A DNA stretch of 48,172 nucleotides from Candidatus Gottesmanbacteria bacterium (GCA_016186795.1 JACPKY010000002.1:668771-716942); one strand, 5' to 3'. Positions 1-8,665 are shown, numbered from the stretch's first letter. The notes: generated by a model from the letters alone, not told the origin. A program made the numbers and translations.

Positions 1-633
1 AACTTCAATTGCAAGTACCAGCCCAGGAGTAATTTTAGGAGTTTTCTCCCTCTCTCCTTTGACATATCCTGGCACTTCAGGTTCCTCGTGGAGATTTCTT
101 CCAACTCCATGTCCAATTAGTGATCGGACAACGCCATACCCGTGGCTTTCGACTTCTTCCTGAATAGCTTTTGAGATGTCATAAATAAAGTTTCCCTCTT
201 TTACTTTTGCTATTCCTTTTCGAAGGGCAACTTCTCCTATGGCGAGAAATGTATCTACTTCATCTTTGGGACGAGAGTTATCGTTTCGAACTCGAACCGA
301 CCAGGAACTATCTGTATGAAATCCTTTGTAATAGACACCGCAGTCAATACCAATAACATCTCTTTCCGTTAAGAGGTAGTCAGTGGGTATTCCATGCACC
401 ACAATATCATTCACACATGTGCAGATCGACCAGTGGTATCCCTTAACCTTCTTAAATGAAGGAATAGCTCCAGATTCCGTAATGAGTTTTTCGGCATGCA
501 TATCGAGAGTTCGAAGAGATATGCCAGGTTTCGACATTAAAAGAAGTTCGCTCATAACAGATTTGAGGATCGCTCCTCCTATTTTCATTATTCCAATCTC
601 TTTTTCTGACTTCAGCTCTACTGCTCCATCCAT
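1..633 (-). CDS. map: Methionine aminopeptidase type I, C-terminus cut by window edge
   Basis: Removes the initiator methionine from new proteins in the cytoplasm. The 211 visible codons carry the di-metal site of type I MetAP: His80 in VVHGIP, Asp97 in IGIDCG, Asp108 in FHTDSS, His175 in GHGVGR, the catalytic His182 in LHEEPE and Glu210 in LAIEV. Only the last ~40 residues, including the final glutamate ligand, lie outside the window. The ATG at 633 overlaps the stop of the upstream kinase gene (618-620) by 16 bases, so the two are probably translationally coupled. It sits at the end of the spc-type operon after secY-adk, a common place for map. No N-terminal extension is present. Confidence 0.96.
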   Translation of the reverse strand, partial: MDGAVELKSEKEIGIMKIGGAILKSVMSELLLMSKPGISLRTLDMHAEKLITESGAIPSFKKVKGYHWSICTCVNDIVVHGIPTDYLLTERDVIGIDCGVYYKGFHTDSSWSVRVRNDNSRPKDEVDTFLAIGEVALRKGIAKVKEGNFIYDISKAIQEEVESHGYGVVRSLIGHGVGRNLHEEPEVPGYVKGEREKTPKITPGLVLAIEV

Positions 634-1181
634 GTTTGAACTATTCGATAGATATCGTTAAGATTACTCCTAAAACGAGCTTTATCGAAAACATTTTTTA
701 TAACAAAATCTGCATTCAATTTTATTGTCTCAAGTCCCAATTGACTCCACTCATAGGAATCTCGCTCACGTGCCTCCGTATACGAGTGTGAACGACTCTT
801 TCTTTCTTTTAAGCGCTTATACCGAATCTGTTCATCAGCCTCAAGATATAAAATGACAACGTGCGGAAGATGAGTTTTAAAAAAATCGGTCTCAAATTTA
901 CTTCTAACTCCGTCAACAATAACAATTCGATGGGTTTTTAAGAAATCTTTAATTATTGGAAGTACTCTCTTTGCATAAATTGCTAGACCGTACTGTTTCC
1001 GTAACATTATTCGTATCTTTGCTTCATGCTGCGGACTTTGAGATAGTCCGCGTTTTTTTAGTTCTTCTTGTGTCACCTTACCCATCTGAACCACGGGAAT
1101 ACCCTTTTCTAAGAAGAAGTCCGCCGCAAACGATTTTCCACTTCCAGGAAGACCAGCAAGAACCAAGATGCACGAGGTCAT
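618..1181 (-). CDS. UPF0200-like P-loop nucleotide kinase family protein
   Basis: A 187-residue P-loop protein. The Walker A motif GLPGSGKS lies at about residues 10-17. It is followed by a pattern I recognise from the mostly archaeal UPF0200 family: GIPVVQMG, then EELKKRGL, then IVIVDGVRS near the middle and an ERDSYEWSQLGL segment. UPF0200 proteins resemble dephospho-CoA and other nucleotide kinases, but their substrate is not established. The start overlaps the adk stop by 4 bases (ATGA), and its own stop overlaps map. Its place behind adk suggests nucleotide metabolism, which is inference. It could be annotated as a generic AAA ATPase or a CoaE-like kinase; an adk duplication is unlikely because the core motifs differ. 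Confidence 0.75.
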   Translation of the reverse strand: MTSCILVLAGLPGSGKSFAADFFLEKGIPVVQMGKVTQEELKKRGLSQSPQHEAKIRIMLRKQYGLAIYAKRVLPIIKDFLKTHRIVIVDGVRSKFETDFFKTHLPHVVILYLEADEQIRYKRLKERKSRSHSYTEARERDSYEWSQLGLETIKLNADFVIKNVFDKARFRSNLNDIYRIVQTWMEQ

Positions 1182-1762
1182 TTGGAAAAACCCAAACTGG
1201 TAAGTATTTTTTGAAACACTTCCTCAACGGTACCTTTGGCATTAATTTGGGTAAGAAGCTTCTTTTCTTGAAAAAATTTCAATAGTGATGCCTCTTTTCC
1301 CCTGTACGCTTCTAACCTTTTTTTTACTCTTTCTCTCTCGTCATGATTAATCGTACTTCCGGCAAAAAGCTTTCTCTTTCTTTTTGATAATCGTAAAATA
1401 GCCTCTTTATCAGAAATGCTAAGATAAATAACCCGGTCAAGATTGTATCCAGATTTCTTTATTTCCTTGAAAAGAAACTCCGCCTGACTTCTATTTCTCG
1501 GAAACCCATCCAGGATAAACCCTTTTTTCGCTTGACCTGTATGTAACTTTCGCTCCCACAAAAGAAACATTTCGTTATCGGGAACATATTTACCTTCAGT
1601 GAGCGCTTCTTTACAGACACGACCGAGTGGTCCTGTATCATGAGTTGCTGCCTCCCGGACAAGATCTCCTGATGTATATACAGGCACTGACAGTTTTTGG
1701 GAAAGTAGTTTTGCCTGTGTTCCCTTTCCTGATCCTTCTGGTCCGTAAATAACTATATGCAC
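1178..1762 (-). CDS. adk: Adenylate kinase, short-LID form
   Basis: Interconverts 2 ADP with ATP and AMP in the cytoplasm. At 194 residues it shows the P-loop GPEGSGKGT (residues 7-15), the AMP-binding TSGDLVREA and LDGFPRN segments, and the closing arginine region ERERVKKRLEAY. The LID is the short type without the four zinc cysteines of long bacterial enzymes. I chose a GTG start at 1760-1762 because it gives MHIVIYGPEGSG directly, as the family expects; no ATG lies between the secY stop and this point. It follows secY by 26 bases and overlaps the next gene by ATGA. The secY-adk-map order is a classic bacterial arrangement. Confidence 0.95.
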   Translation of the reverse strand: MHIVIYGPEGSGKGTQAKLLSQKLSVPVYTSGDLVREAATHDTGPLGRVCKEALTEGKYVPDNEMFLLWERKLHTGQAKKGFILDGFPRNRSQAEFLFKEIKKSGYNLDRVIYLSISDKEAILRLSKRKRKLFAGSTINHDERERVKKRLEAYRGKEASLLKFFQEKKLLTQINAKGTVEEVFQKILTSLGFSK

Positions 1763-1788
1763 AAATTTTTCTATACCGGTTAAGGAAA

Positions 1789-3078
1789 TTACCTTTGCAA
1801 GAAACCTTCGTAATTTCTCATGACAAGCTGAGCTTCAAGTTGTTTTACTGTTTCCAAAACAACAGAAACAATAATCAAAATGCTTGTTCCTCCAATTGTG
1901 AGTGTCGCAATTCCCGTAAACCCGCGAATAATTGATGGAAGAATGGCAATTGTACCCAAAAATATAGCTCCCGCAAGAGTGATTCGAGTCAAAATATAAT
2001 TTAGGTATTGAGAGGTTGGCGAACCAGGCCGAATTCCTGGAATAAACCCTCCGTATTTTTGAATATCGGCAGCAATTTTCTGAGGGTTAAATGTCACTGC
2101 TGTATAAAAATAGGTAAATCCGATAACGAGCAAAAAGTATGTTATATCGTACGCAAGACCACCTGTTGCAAAGGTAGTTACAACATTTTGGGCAAAATCC
2201 TGCAAAAGTTTATTCGGTAGATAGACTGCAAAACGACCAAACAGAGAGGGAAGAAGAACAATCGAAACTGCAAAAATAATTGGAATAACTCCAGCTTGAT
2301 TGAGGCGAAGTGGAATGTACGTTGACGTTCCGCCAACGGTTTTATTCCCCCTTATACGTTTCGCATAATGCACTGGTACTTGTCGCACAGCCTCGTTCAC
2401 AAACACAATACCCGCAACAACGAGAAACCCCATAAGGAGAAAGATTCCCGTGTTTATCAGAAGTTCTTGATTAATAACAGTTACTGTTTGCCAGGCAACA
2501 ACAGGCAATCTCCCAACTATCCCTCCAAAAATGAGAAGAGAAATACCATTTCCGATACCAAACTCAGATATGAGTTCTCCAAACCACATAAGGAGTATCG
2601 TTCCAGCCGTCATCGTAACCATCATTGAAAGAAGTACGATAGGCGATTGGATATTGATAATATCTTGGCTCTTCAAAAGTGCATACATTCCGAGTGATTG
2701 AATAAGTGCAAGGGGAATTGTCAGAAATCGCGTGTACTGGTTAATTTTTTCCCGTCCATACTCACCTTCTTTTGAAAGTTCTTCAAGTTTTGGAAAAACC
2801 ATCGTTAAGAGCTGTAAAATGATTGAAGCATTTATGTACGGATTAAGCCCAATTGCCATGACAGAAAAATTTGCAAGAGTTCCGCCTGAAAAAATATCCA
2901 GAAGTCCTAAAAATTCACTTTGGGAAAATAAAGTCTGCAGTTTTTCTACATTCACTCCCGGAATGGGCACGTGGGCAAAAATTCTGAAGACCAAAAAAAT
3001 AAATGCGGTGAAGAGAAGTTTTTTGCGAAGATCTGCAGTTTTTAAAGCCTGAATGAATGGATGAATAAATTTGTTCAT
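1789..3078 (-). CDS. secY: Preprotein translocase subunit SecY
   Basis: Channel-forming subunit of the Sec translocon in the cytoplasmic membrane, exporting unfolded proteins and inserting membrane proteins. The 429 residues hold about ten hydrophobic segments. Family signatures include HVPIPGVN near residue 36, the plug region [13 protein letters not shown] around 62-74, [12 protein letters not shown], and the cytoplasmic loop with [10 protein letters not shown]-like sequence (here [13 protein letters not shown]). Length is normal. The start overlaps the uL15 stop by 4 bases, coupling it to the ribosomal protein operon. Partners SecE and SecG are not in this window. Confidence 0.97.
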   Translation of the reverse strand: MNKFIHPFIQALKTADLRKKLLFTAFIFLVFRIFAHVPIPGVNVEKLQTLFSQSEFLGLLDIFSGGTLANFSVMAIGLNPYINASIILQLLTMVFPKLEELSKEGEYGREKINQYTRFLTIPLALIQSLGMYALLKSQDIINIQSPIVLLSMMVTMTAGTILLMWFGELISEFGIGNGISLLIFGGIVGRLPVVAWQTVTVINQELLINTGIFLLMGFLVVAGIVFVNEAVRQVPVHYAKRIRGNKTVGGTSTYIPLRLNQAGVIPIIFAVSIVLLPSLFGRFAVYLPNKLLQDFAQNVVTTFATGGLAYDITYFLLVIGFTYFYTAVTFNPQKIAADIQKYGGFIPGIRPGSPTSQYLNYILTRITLAGAIFLGTIAILPSIIRGFTGIATLTIGGTSILIIVSVVLETVKQLEAQLVMRNYEGFLQR

Positions 3079-3527
3079 GCAACCTTGTATGTAACTTTGC
3101 CACCGGCTTTCTCAATCTTTTTTCGTGCTGAATTTGAACAAGGTAATTCTACAGTAAATGCTTTTTGTATCGTTCCATCTCCAAGAATTTTAATCCCATA
3201 AACCTCGGCATCTTTTTTCTTCACTATTCCATGTTTTACCAGACTTTCCATATTAATAGTTGATTTCTCTGGTAGGATATGCAGATATTTTATATTGACA
3301 ATAATAGGGTCATGAGAGATTGATTTGTTGCGGAGTTTTCCTCGTATAAGAGGTAACCTTCTTACGAGCGAAAGAGATCCCCCGGTAAATACAGACCGAA
3401 TTTTTCCTCTTGCCTTCTGACCTTTTGTCCCTCGGCCAGCAGTTTTCCCTCGACCACTCCCATGACCTTGACCCAATCTCTTTTTCTTTCTCTCTGTTAT
3501 TTTTGGTAATGAATGGAGTGTTGTCAT
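3075..3527 (-). CDS. rplO: Large subunit ribosomal protein uL15
   Basis: A 150-residue protein of the 50S subunit. The basic, glycine-rich N-terminus [20 protein letters not shown] (residues 18-37) is the uL15 signature that threads into 23S rRNA, and the C-terminal half forms the globular domain. It directly follows rpsE with a 4-base spacer. In most bacteria uL30 (rpmD) lies between these two genes; it is absent here. The ATG at 3527 gives [10 protein letters not shown]. Expression is presumably as part of the long S10/spc transcript; no internal promoter is evident. Confidence 0.97.
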   Translation of the reverse strand: MTTLHSLPKITERKKKRLGQGHGSGRGKTAGRGTKGQKARGKIRSVFTGGSLSLVRRLPLIRGKLRNKSISHDPIIVNIKYLHILPEKSTINMESLVKHGIVKKKDAEVYGIKILGDGTIQKAFTVELPCSNSARKKIEKAGGKVTYKVA

Positions 3528-3531
3528 ATCT

Positions 3532-4005
3532 TTATGTACGAGACTTCAATTTTTGTAACGCCGCAAATGTTGCATATACATTTGATGCTTTATTGTCAGT
3601 ACCGAGAATTTTTGAAACGATATCACGAACCCCTGCAGCCTCAACCACTGCCCGCACTGCGCCTCCTGCACGAATACCAGTTCCAGCTGGAGCTGGTTTC
3701 AATAGAATTTTTGCAGCTCCCATTTTAATACGTATTTCGTGTGGAATAGTTGTCTTAACCATTGGAACGGTAATGAGATGCTTCTTTGCATAGGCTGCAC
3801 CCTTCCTTACAGCTGATGAGACATCACCCGCTTTCCCCAAACCTACTCCTACTCTTCCCTTCTTATCACCTACAATAATAAGAACAGAAAAACCAATTTT
3901 ATTCCCTCCTGTGGTTTTTTTTGAGACACGATTCACTTGAATTACTTTTTCCTCAAACTCACCCGGCTGAGAATTTTGAGTGCTCCTCATATGGAAATAT
4001 TTCAA
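3532..4005 (-). CDS. rpsE: Small subunit ribosomal protein uS5
   Basis: Component of the 30S subunit at the mRNA entry side, involved in decoding accuracy. The double-stranded RNA-binding-like domain (EKVIQVNRVSKKTTGGNK) and the C-terminal domain with GTGIRAGGAVRAVVEAAG are intact. Two starts are possible. A TTG at 4003-4005 has a perfect AGGAGG 9 bases upstream (4015-4020) and gives 157 residues. An in-frame ATG at 3990 has no Shine-Dalgarno and gives 152. I prefer the TTG because the ribosome-binding site fits. The TTG start overlaps the uL18 stop by 4 bases. Confidence 0.95.
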   Translation of the reverse strand: MKYFHMRSTQNSQPGEFEEKVIQVNRVSKKTTGGNKIGFSVLIIVGDKKGRVGVGLGKAGDVSSAVRKGAAYAKKHLITVPMVKTTIPHEIRIKMGAAKILLKPAPAGTGIRAGGAVRAVVEAAGVRDIVSKILGTDNKASNVYATFAALQKLKSRT

Positions 4006-4361
4006 AATTGTAATCCTCCTTTTCTCGCCCCCTCGGCTATGGCTTTCACTCGACCATGGTATTTATTCCCACCACGATCAAAGATGACAGATGAAATTTT
4101 CTTCACTTTCGCTTTCTGTGCAAGCAATTCTCCTATCTTCTCTGCCATTTGCGTTTTAGTGAGTTTTGGACTATTTTTGACTGTAATTTCTTTCCAACTC
4201 ACTGAAAGAAGTGTTTTTCGTAAACTATCATCGATCAACTGTGCATAGATACCCTTACCTGACCGAAATACTGATAATCGCGGTCGATTTTTCCTCCCTA
4301 CAATTTTTGCTCGAATACGCATTTTTCTTCTTTCAATATTTTTTGTATATCGTTTCATCAT
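4002..4361 (-). CDS. rplR: Large subunit ribosomal protein uL18
   Basis: Binds 5S rRNA together with uL5 in the central protuberance of the 50S subunit. The 119 residues show the family pattern RPRLSVFRSGKGIYAQLIDD and the C-terminal FDRGGNKYHGRVKAIAEGAR. Two consecutive ATG codons (4361 and 4358) could both serve as start. It is separated from rplF by 2 bases and overlaps rpsE by 4 bases. It lies in normal spc-operon order between uL6 and uS5. Confidence 0.97.
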   Translation of the reverse strand: MMKRYTKNIERRKMRIRAKIVGRKNRPRLSVFRSGKGIYAQLIDDSLRKTLLSVSWKEITVKNSPKLTKTQMAEKIGELLAQKAKVKKISSVIFDRGGNKYHGRVKAIAEGARKGGLQF

Positions 4362-4363
4362 AA

Positions 4364-4918
4364 TTATTTCGCGCCAGTTGCACCAACTGCTTTGGCAGCT
4401 TTCCCTAACTTCTTTCGAATATATTCTCCTTTGTATCGAATTCCTTTCCCTTTGTACGGTTCAGGTTTTTTAATTCGGTGAATCGTTGCGGCAACCTCTC
4501 CTACAAGATATTTATCTACTCCAGAAACAGTAATGATATTTTCAGAAACACCAAAAGAAATTCCTTCAGGTGCTTGTATTTTTACTGGATGAGAAAATCC
4601 GAGATGTAGAATAAGCTCCTGTCCACTTGTCTGCGCTCTATAGCCAACTCCTACCAGCTCTAATGATTTTGTCCAAGGAGTTGTAACTCCGGTGATAGCA
4701 TTTGCTAAAATGCTTCGGAAAAGACCATACGTACTTTTTTCTCCTTTTGAACTTTTCATTTCTACGAAAACGTCTTTATCATTGACTTTTAGTAAAATAT
4801 CTTGAGGTTGTCGAAGCACTACCTTTCCCTTTGGTCCAGAAATCAGCACATCCCTTCCTTCAATTGAAAAGGTAACAGTAGAATCACGTTGTATCGGTTT
4901 CATTCCAATTCTTGACAT
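4364..4918 (-). CDS. rplF: Large subunit ribosomal protein uL6
   Basis: Binds 23S rRNA near the factor-binding site and the sarcin-ricin loop. I start it at the ATG 4916-4918, giving 184 residues that begin MSRIGMKPI, the expected family N-terminus. The reading frame is open for 19 more codons upstream, but those overlap the end of rpsH and do not resemble uL6. The two tandem uL6 domains are present, with VGVGYRAQ in the first half and the C-terminal signature KPEPYKGKGIRYKGEYIRKK. The spacer to rpsH is 7 bases. Confidence 0.96.
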   Translation of the reverse strand: MSRIGMKPIQRDSTVTFSIEGRDVLISGPKGKVVLRQPQDILLKVNDKDVFVEMKSSKGEKSTYGLFRSILANAITGVTTPWTKSLELVGVGYRAQTSGQELILHLGFSHPVKIQAPEGISFGVSENIITVSGVDKYLVGEVAATIHRIKKPEPYKGKGIRYKGEYIRKKLGKAAKAVGATGAK

Positions 4919-4925
4919 ATGTTTA

Positions 4926-5318
4926 TTACCACAATTTGCAAAGCAATTCGCCTCCAAGACTCTTTTTGCGAGCATCTTCTCCAGTGAAAATTCCTTGGGG
5001 CGTCGATATAAGGACCATTCCTAACCCACCGAGAACCCTTGGTATTCCCGTTTTTTTCACATAAACACGCCTTCCAGGTTTACTTACGCGGGAAACATTC
5101 GTCATTTTTGGTTCACCATTCTCATACAATAACTCCACAGCTAGCATTTTTGATGTTTCCTTTTTCTCTGATTTAAAACTCCCAATAAAACCTTTTTTAC
5201 CAAGGATAGTTGCCATTTCATAATTAATTTTGCTATATGGCACAAGAACAGACTTTTTATGTGCCATGTATCCATTTTTTATTCGGATAAGAAAATCAGA
5301 AATTGTATCTGTAGTCAT
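4926..5318 (-). CDS. rpsH: Small subunit ribosomal protein uS8
   Basis: Primary 16S rRNA-binding protein of the 30S platform; in Escherichia coli uS8 is also the translational repressor of the spc operon. The 130 residues contain MTTDTISDFLIRIKNGY at the N-terminus and the C-terminal RVLGGLGMVLISTPQGIFT block that contacts helix 21. Length and motif order are normal. It lies between uS14 and uL6 as usual. I did not find an obvious helix-21-like mimic in the mRNA, so autoregulation cannot be claimed. Confidence 0.97.
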   Translation of the reverse strand: MTTDTISDFLIRIKNGYMAHKKSVLVPYSKINYEMATILGKKGFIGSFKSEKKETSKMLAVELLYENGEPKMTNVSRVSKPGRRVYVKKTGIPRVLGGLGMVLISTPQGIFTGEDARKKSLGGELLCKLW

Positions 5319-5322
5319 AGAA

Positions 5323-5508
5323 TTACCAACTTGCTTTTACAACTCCCGGAAGGTGTCCCTTATGTGCCAACTCACGGAAACAAAGCCGGCAGAGAGAAAA
5401 CTTTCGAATAAATCCTCGACTTCTTCCACAGAGCTGACATCGGTTCTTGAACCGAACTTGATATTTTTGCTTCTTTTTAAATTTAACGATATCTGATACT
5501 TTGGCCAT
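5323..5508 (-). CDS. rpsN: Small subunit ribosomal protein uS14, zinc-binding type
   Basis: A 61-residue uS14 of the short, zinc-containing class (type Z), located at the 30S head. The four cysteines are in [10 protein letters not shown] and [11 protein letters not shown], so the CxxC pairs that bind zinc are complete. I chose the ATG at 5506-5508 giving [10 protein letters not shown]. The frame stays open 20 codons further upstream, but that part overlaps the end of rplE and makes no sense for the family. The spacer to rpsH is 4 bases. Confidence 0.95.
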   Translation of the reverse strand: MAKVSDIVKFKKKQKYQVRFKNRCQLCGRSRGFIRKFSLCRLCFRELAHKGHLPGVVKASW

Positions 5509-5542
5509 ATATTTTCTCTCAAGAGATCTGCATATTATACAG

Positions 5543-6085
5543 CTAAATCTTCCGAAATGGCATACCAAACGCTTGTAACAGTGTATATGTCTCTTTTTTA
5601 TCTTTGCCGGTTGTTACGAATGTTATCTCCAAACCCCGAATCTTATCTATCTCACTGTAGTCAATCTCAGGAAATACAATTTGTTCCGATAAACCCAATG
5701 TGAAACTTCCTCTCCCATCAAATCCATTATCTGGTACTCCCCGAAAATCGCGAATTCGTGGAAGAACCATTCGAATAAGTTTTTCAAAAAAGTCATACAT
5801 CCGTTTTCCACGAAGTGTCACTTTGACTCCAATCGCATCACCGCGGCGAAGCTTAAATGCTGAAATATCCTTCCGTGCTCGTGTTATCATTGGTTTCTGA
5901 CCAGTTATTTGACTGAGTTGTTTCCCTACCTCATCAAGTACCTTCTTATTTTCCAAAGCTTCTCCAAGCCCGATGTTCACTACTATTTTTAATAGTTTTG
6001 GAATAGCCATGGAATTTGTTATTCCTAATTCTTTTCCAAGCTTTCCGGAAACTGTCTTCTGGTATGTCTCGTGTAAAGTTCCCAT
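5543..6085 (-). CDS. rplE: Large subunit ribosomal protein uL5
   Basis: 5S rRNA-binding protein of the central protuberance that contacts P-site tRNA. At 180 residues it has the normal bacterial length. Recognisable segments are [11 protein letters not shown] near residue 33, [20 protein letters not shown], the long [16 protein letters not shown] helix, and [18 protein letters not shown] near the C-terminus. It sits between uL24 and uS14 in standard order. The start at 6085 follows the uL24 stop by 4 bases. Confidence 0.97.
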   Translation of the reverse strand: MGTLHETYQKTVSGKLGKELGITNSMAIPKLLKIVVNIGLGEALENKKVLDEVGKQLSQITGQKPMITRARKDISAFKLRRGDAIGVKVTLRGKRMYDFFEKLIRMVLPRIRDFRGVPDNGFDGRGSFTLGLSEQIVFPEIDYSEIDKIRGLEITFVTTGKDKKETYTLLQAFGMPFRKI

Positions 6086-6089
6086 ACTG

Positions 6090-6395
6090 TTATATCAATG
6101 CATCACACTTTCTGCAGTAACGCTTTTTCGTACTTCCGTCAAGTTTCATCCCAATTCTTGTCGGTTTATCACATTTCGGACAAATGACTGCGATATTAGC
6201 AACAGAGATAGGTCGGCTTATATCAATAATACCGCCTTTATGAGTACCTTCTTTTTTCTTTATATGACGTTTGTATATATTGAGTCCAGGCAAAAGTACC
6301 GTGCTGGACTTAAGGAAAATTTTTTCAATTTTTCCTTTCTTCCCTTTATCTTTACCTGCAGTTATTACTACTGAATCACCTTTTTTAAATTTCAT
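6090..6395 (-). CDS. rplX: Large subunit ribosomal protein uL24
   Basis: Assembly-initiating protein of the 50S subunit near the peptide exit tunnel. The 101 residues start with a KOW motif (KKGDSVVITAGKDKGKKGKI) and carry LNIYKRHIKK in the middle. The C-terminus has the two CxxC pairs CPKC and CRKC seen in many bacterial uL24 proteins, which may bind zinc. Start and length fit the family. It lies 6 bases after rplN. Confidence 0.96.
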   Translation of the reverse strand: MKFKKGDSVVITAGKDKGKKGKIEKIFLKSSTVLLPGLNIYKRHIKKKEGTHKGGIIDISRPISVANIAVICPKCDKPTRIGMKLDGSTKKRYCRKCDALI

Positions 6396-6401
6396 AACAC
6401 G

Positions 6402-6776
6402 TTAAATTACTTCTTCAGCCATTGAAGCTATTTTGGAAAATCCACGATCTTTCAATTCTCGTGCAATAGGACCAAAGATTCTCGTTCCCCTTGGATTTTT
6501 GTCTGCCAGTGTATCGATAATAACAACTGCATTATCATCAAAGCGGATATATGACCCATCATTCCTCCGTTTTTCTTTCCTGGTACGTACAATCACCGCT
6601 TTTACTTTCTCATGCGCCTTTACCATTCCGTTGGCATCTGCCTTTTTCACAACACAATTTACAATATCGCCAAGGTATGCGATTTTCTTATTTCCCTTTC
6701 CCATGACTTGGATGATTGAGAGTTTTTGAGCACCGGAATTATCAGCCACATTAACGTACGATCGAAGCTGTATCAT
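6402..6776 (-). CDS. rplN: Large subunit ribosomal protein uL14
   Basis: 23S rRNA-binding protein at the subunit interface, contacting 16S helix 14 and the binding site of the silencing factor RsfS. The 124 residues start [19 protein letters not shown], the canonical uL14 N-terminus, and include the [20 protein letters not shown] segment near the C-terminus. The start overlaps the uS17 stop by 4 bases. Nothing unusual was seen. Confidence 0.97.
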   Translation of the reverse strand: MIQLRSYVNVADNSGAQKLSIIQVMGKGNKKIAYLGDIVNCVVKKADANGMVKAHEKVKAVIVRTRKEKRRNDGSYIRFDDNAVVIIDTLADKNPRGTRIFGPIARELKDRGFSKIASMAEEVI

Positions 6777-7009
6777 GATGTAGATTTTTTTTCAATTACT
6801 TTATAATGCTTTTCCTTTGATAGAGGACGAATCTCGGCAATTTGCACTGTATCACCAACTTTGAACGAACTACCAGGATAGTCTACCTTATACCGCTTTG
6901 TTCTTTTTACAAACTTTTTGTACAAAGGGTGAAGCCGCTGTTGTGCTACTTCAACTACAACAGTATTCTTCATCTTCGTTGATACTACCTTTCCGGTACG
7001 TGTCTTCAT
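6773..7009 (-). CDS. rpsQ: Small subunit ribosomal protein uS17
   Basis: Early-assembling 16S rRNA-binding protein with an OB fold. The 78 residues are typical of bacteria. Motifs are [16 protein letters not shown] near the N-terminus, [18 protein letters not shown] in the middle and [20 protein letters not shown] near the end. It overlaps the neighbouring genes rpmC and rplN by 4 bases each, so translation is probably coupled across all three. Confidence 0.96.
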   Translation of the reverse strand: MKTRTGKVVSTKMKNTVVVEVAQQRLHPLYKKFVKRTKRYKVDYPGSSFKVGDTVQIAEIRPLSKEKHYKVIEKKSTS

Positions 7010-7212
7010 ACGCGTTCAAGCTCCTTCTCTTTCATAATAGTAATGATCCGTGCGACTTCATTTCGCTTTTTCCCAAGAAGCGACACATTTTTCATTTTCC
7101 CTGATTTCTGCGATATGCTAATCATGGTTATATCAGTTTCATATTCCTTCAAAAGATTTCTCAACTCTTCAACGGTTTTATCACGAAATTCATTTTTCAC
7201 TTTCGGTTTCAT
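7006..7212 (-). CDS. rpmC: Large subunit ribosomal protein uL29
   Basis: Small helical 50S protein at the exit tunnel, part of the docking site for the signal recognition particle and trigger factor. The 68 residues contain FRDKTVEELRNLLKEYETD and the C-terminal RNEVARIITIMKEKE, the expected two-helix pattern. It overlaps rplP and rpsQ by 4 bases on each side, in standard S10-operon order. Confidence 0.94.
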   Translation of the reverse strand: MKPKVKNEFRDKTVEELRNLLKEYETDITMISISQKSGKMKNVSLLGKKRNEVARIITIMKEKELERV

Positions 7213-7622
7213 ACATTTCCTCTCTTTATATACTTTGTTTTCAGCGGAAGTTTTCTTCCTGATGCTTCTAATGCTTCACGCGCCATCCCCTCAGGAATTC
7301 CCCCCATCTCAAAAATAACTCTTCCTGGTCTTATAACAGCGACATATTCTACGACGTCGCCTTTCCCGCCACCCATCCGCACCTCCGGCGGTTTATCTGA
7401 AATAGGCTTATCAGGAAAAATACGAATCCATACTCTACCACCTTTTTGGGTATACCGAGTCAAGACTTTCCTTCCTGATTCAATTTGCCGAGAAGAGATC
7501 CACCCTCGTCCAATTGCTTTCAGCGCATACTCTCCAAAGCTAATCTCCGTACCTCGTGTTGAGTTACCCTTCATGATTCCTCGAAATTGTTTTCTATATT
7601 TTGCGCGTTTTGGTACTAACAT
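7209..7622 (-). CDS. rplP: Large subunit ribosomal protein uL16
   Basis: 50S protein near the A-site tRNA elbow. I use the ATG at 7620-7622, giving 137 residues starting MLVPKRAKYRKQFRG, as the family requires; the frame is open for six more codons upstream but they overlap rpsC. Signatures include GRGWISSRQIESGRKVLTRY and the loop PEVRMGGGKGDVVEYVAVI with GGIPEGMAREALEASGRKLP. The start lies two bases after the uS3 stop. The arginine in EVRMGGGKG, hydroxylated in some bacteria, is conserved. Confidence 0.96.
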   Translation of the reverse strand: MLVPKRAKYRKQFRGIMKGNSTRGTEISFGEYALKAIGRGWISSRQIESGRKVLTRYTQKGGRVWIRIFPDKPISDKPPEVRMGGGKGDVVEYVAVIRPGRVIFEMGGIPEGMAREALEASGRKLPLKTKYIKRGNV

Positions 7623-7624
7623 AG

Positions 7625-8281
7625 TTATGTACAAATCCAAACTTTTACACCAATATAGCCTGACTTTGTCAGAGACGGCACATGCTCAAAATCAACACGT
7701 TCTCGAATTGTAGAAAGAGGAATACTCCCAACTTTATACGTCTCGCGTCTTGAAATTTCAGCTCCTCCTATTCTTCCTGAAAGGATAACTTTTACTCCCT
7801 TCGCACCTGAACCCATAACTTTCTCCAATGCGTATGAAACCGCTCGTTTATGTGGGAGTCTCTTTGCGAGCTGCTCGGCAATTTGAGATGCTACGAAATA
7901 AGCACTTAAATATGGTTCTTTCACTTGTTCAACACGAACTTCTAATTTTGTTGAGTTCTTCTCTTTCGGCGTAAGATTATTTTTTCGTATTTTTGCTATT
8001 AACTTCTGGATAAATGTTTTAATTTCTTCCATACCTTGTCCACCTCGTCCGATAACCATTCCTGGCCGAACAACGTGAAGAATAATATTTATTTTATTGA
8101 TCGATCTTTCTATTTCAATCTTTGTAATACCTGCCGGTCGAAGTTTTGCAAAGAGTGTTTTTCGAATGACTGCATCTTCCACAACAAAAAATTTATACTG
8201 CTGGTTATTTGCAAACCACCGAGATTCCCATGTATAGAGTGGACCGAGGCGAAAACCTTTTGGATTAATTTTTTGACCCAT
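7625..8281 (-). CDS. rpsC: Small subunit ribosomal protein uS3
   Basis: 30S head protein forming part of the mRNA entry channel with helicase activity. The 218 residues begin MGQKINPKGFRLG, then have a KH domain with VIGRGGQGMEEI, and a C-terminal domain with GVKVILSGRIGGAEISRRE. The C-terminus is short, ending soon after YIGVKVWI, without the variable basic tail many bacteria have. It follows uL22 with a 3-base spacer. Confidence 0.97.
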   Translation of the reverse strand: MGQKINPKGFRLGPLYTWESRWFANNQQYKFFVVEDAVIRKTLFAKLRPAGITKIEIERSINKINIILHVVRPGMVIGRGGQGMEEIKTFIQKLIAKIRKNNLTPKEKNSTKLEVRVEQVKEPYLSAYFVASQIAEQLAKRLPHKRAVSYALEKVMGSGAKGVKVILSGRIGGAEISRRETYKVGSIPLSTIRERVDFEHVPSLTKSGYIGVKVWICT

Positions 8282-8284
8282 TCG

Positions 8285-8665
8285 TTACTCCTTTATCTCC
8301 TTCTCTTTTTTATGAGATTTATCGTCTTGTCTCACACTCAAGATTATCCGCACATGTGTTGTTCGACGCTTTATCTGATGAGCCATTCCTCTTGATACAG
8401 CTCGCCAACGCTTGAGATGTGGCCCTTTCAATATCTGGATTGATTTAATTTGGAGTCGTGACGGCTCAAGTTTATGCGTATTGACCGCGTTGTCATAGGC
8501 AGACTTAACACTTTTTGCAAGAAGCTTTCCCATTTTTCCCTCCATTGCCTGCAACCTCTCAATTGCAGTCATTGGACTAAGACCTATCGATATATGTCCA
8601 AACTCCTTCATTTTTTTGGGTGATACATGTAAATATTTGGAAACAGCGGTAACTTCCATATGCAT
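8285..8665 (-). CDS. rplV: Large subunit ribosomal protein uL22
   Basis: 50S protein whose beta hairpin lines the peptide exit tunnel and the macrolide site. The 126 residues contain AVSKYLHVSPKKMKEF, SAYDNAVNTHKLEPSRL and the hairpin/C-terminal RAVSRGMAHQIKRRTTHVRI. The first ATG (8665) overlaps the uS19 stop by one base (TAATG); a second in-frame ATG at 8659 gives MEVTAVSKY and fits the family equally well. The last ~15 residues are a charged Lys/Glu tail. Confidence 0.96.
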   Translation of the reverse strand: MHMEVTAVSKYLHVSPKKMKEFGHISIGLSPMTAIERLQAMEGKMGKLLAKSVKSAYDNAVNTHKLEPSRLQIKSIQILKGPHLKRWRAVSRGMAHQIKRRTTHVRIILSVRQDDKSHKKEKEIKE

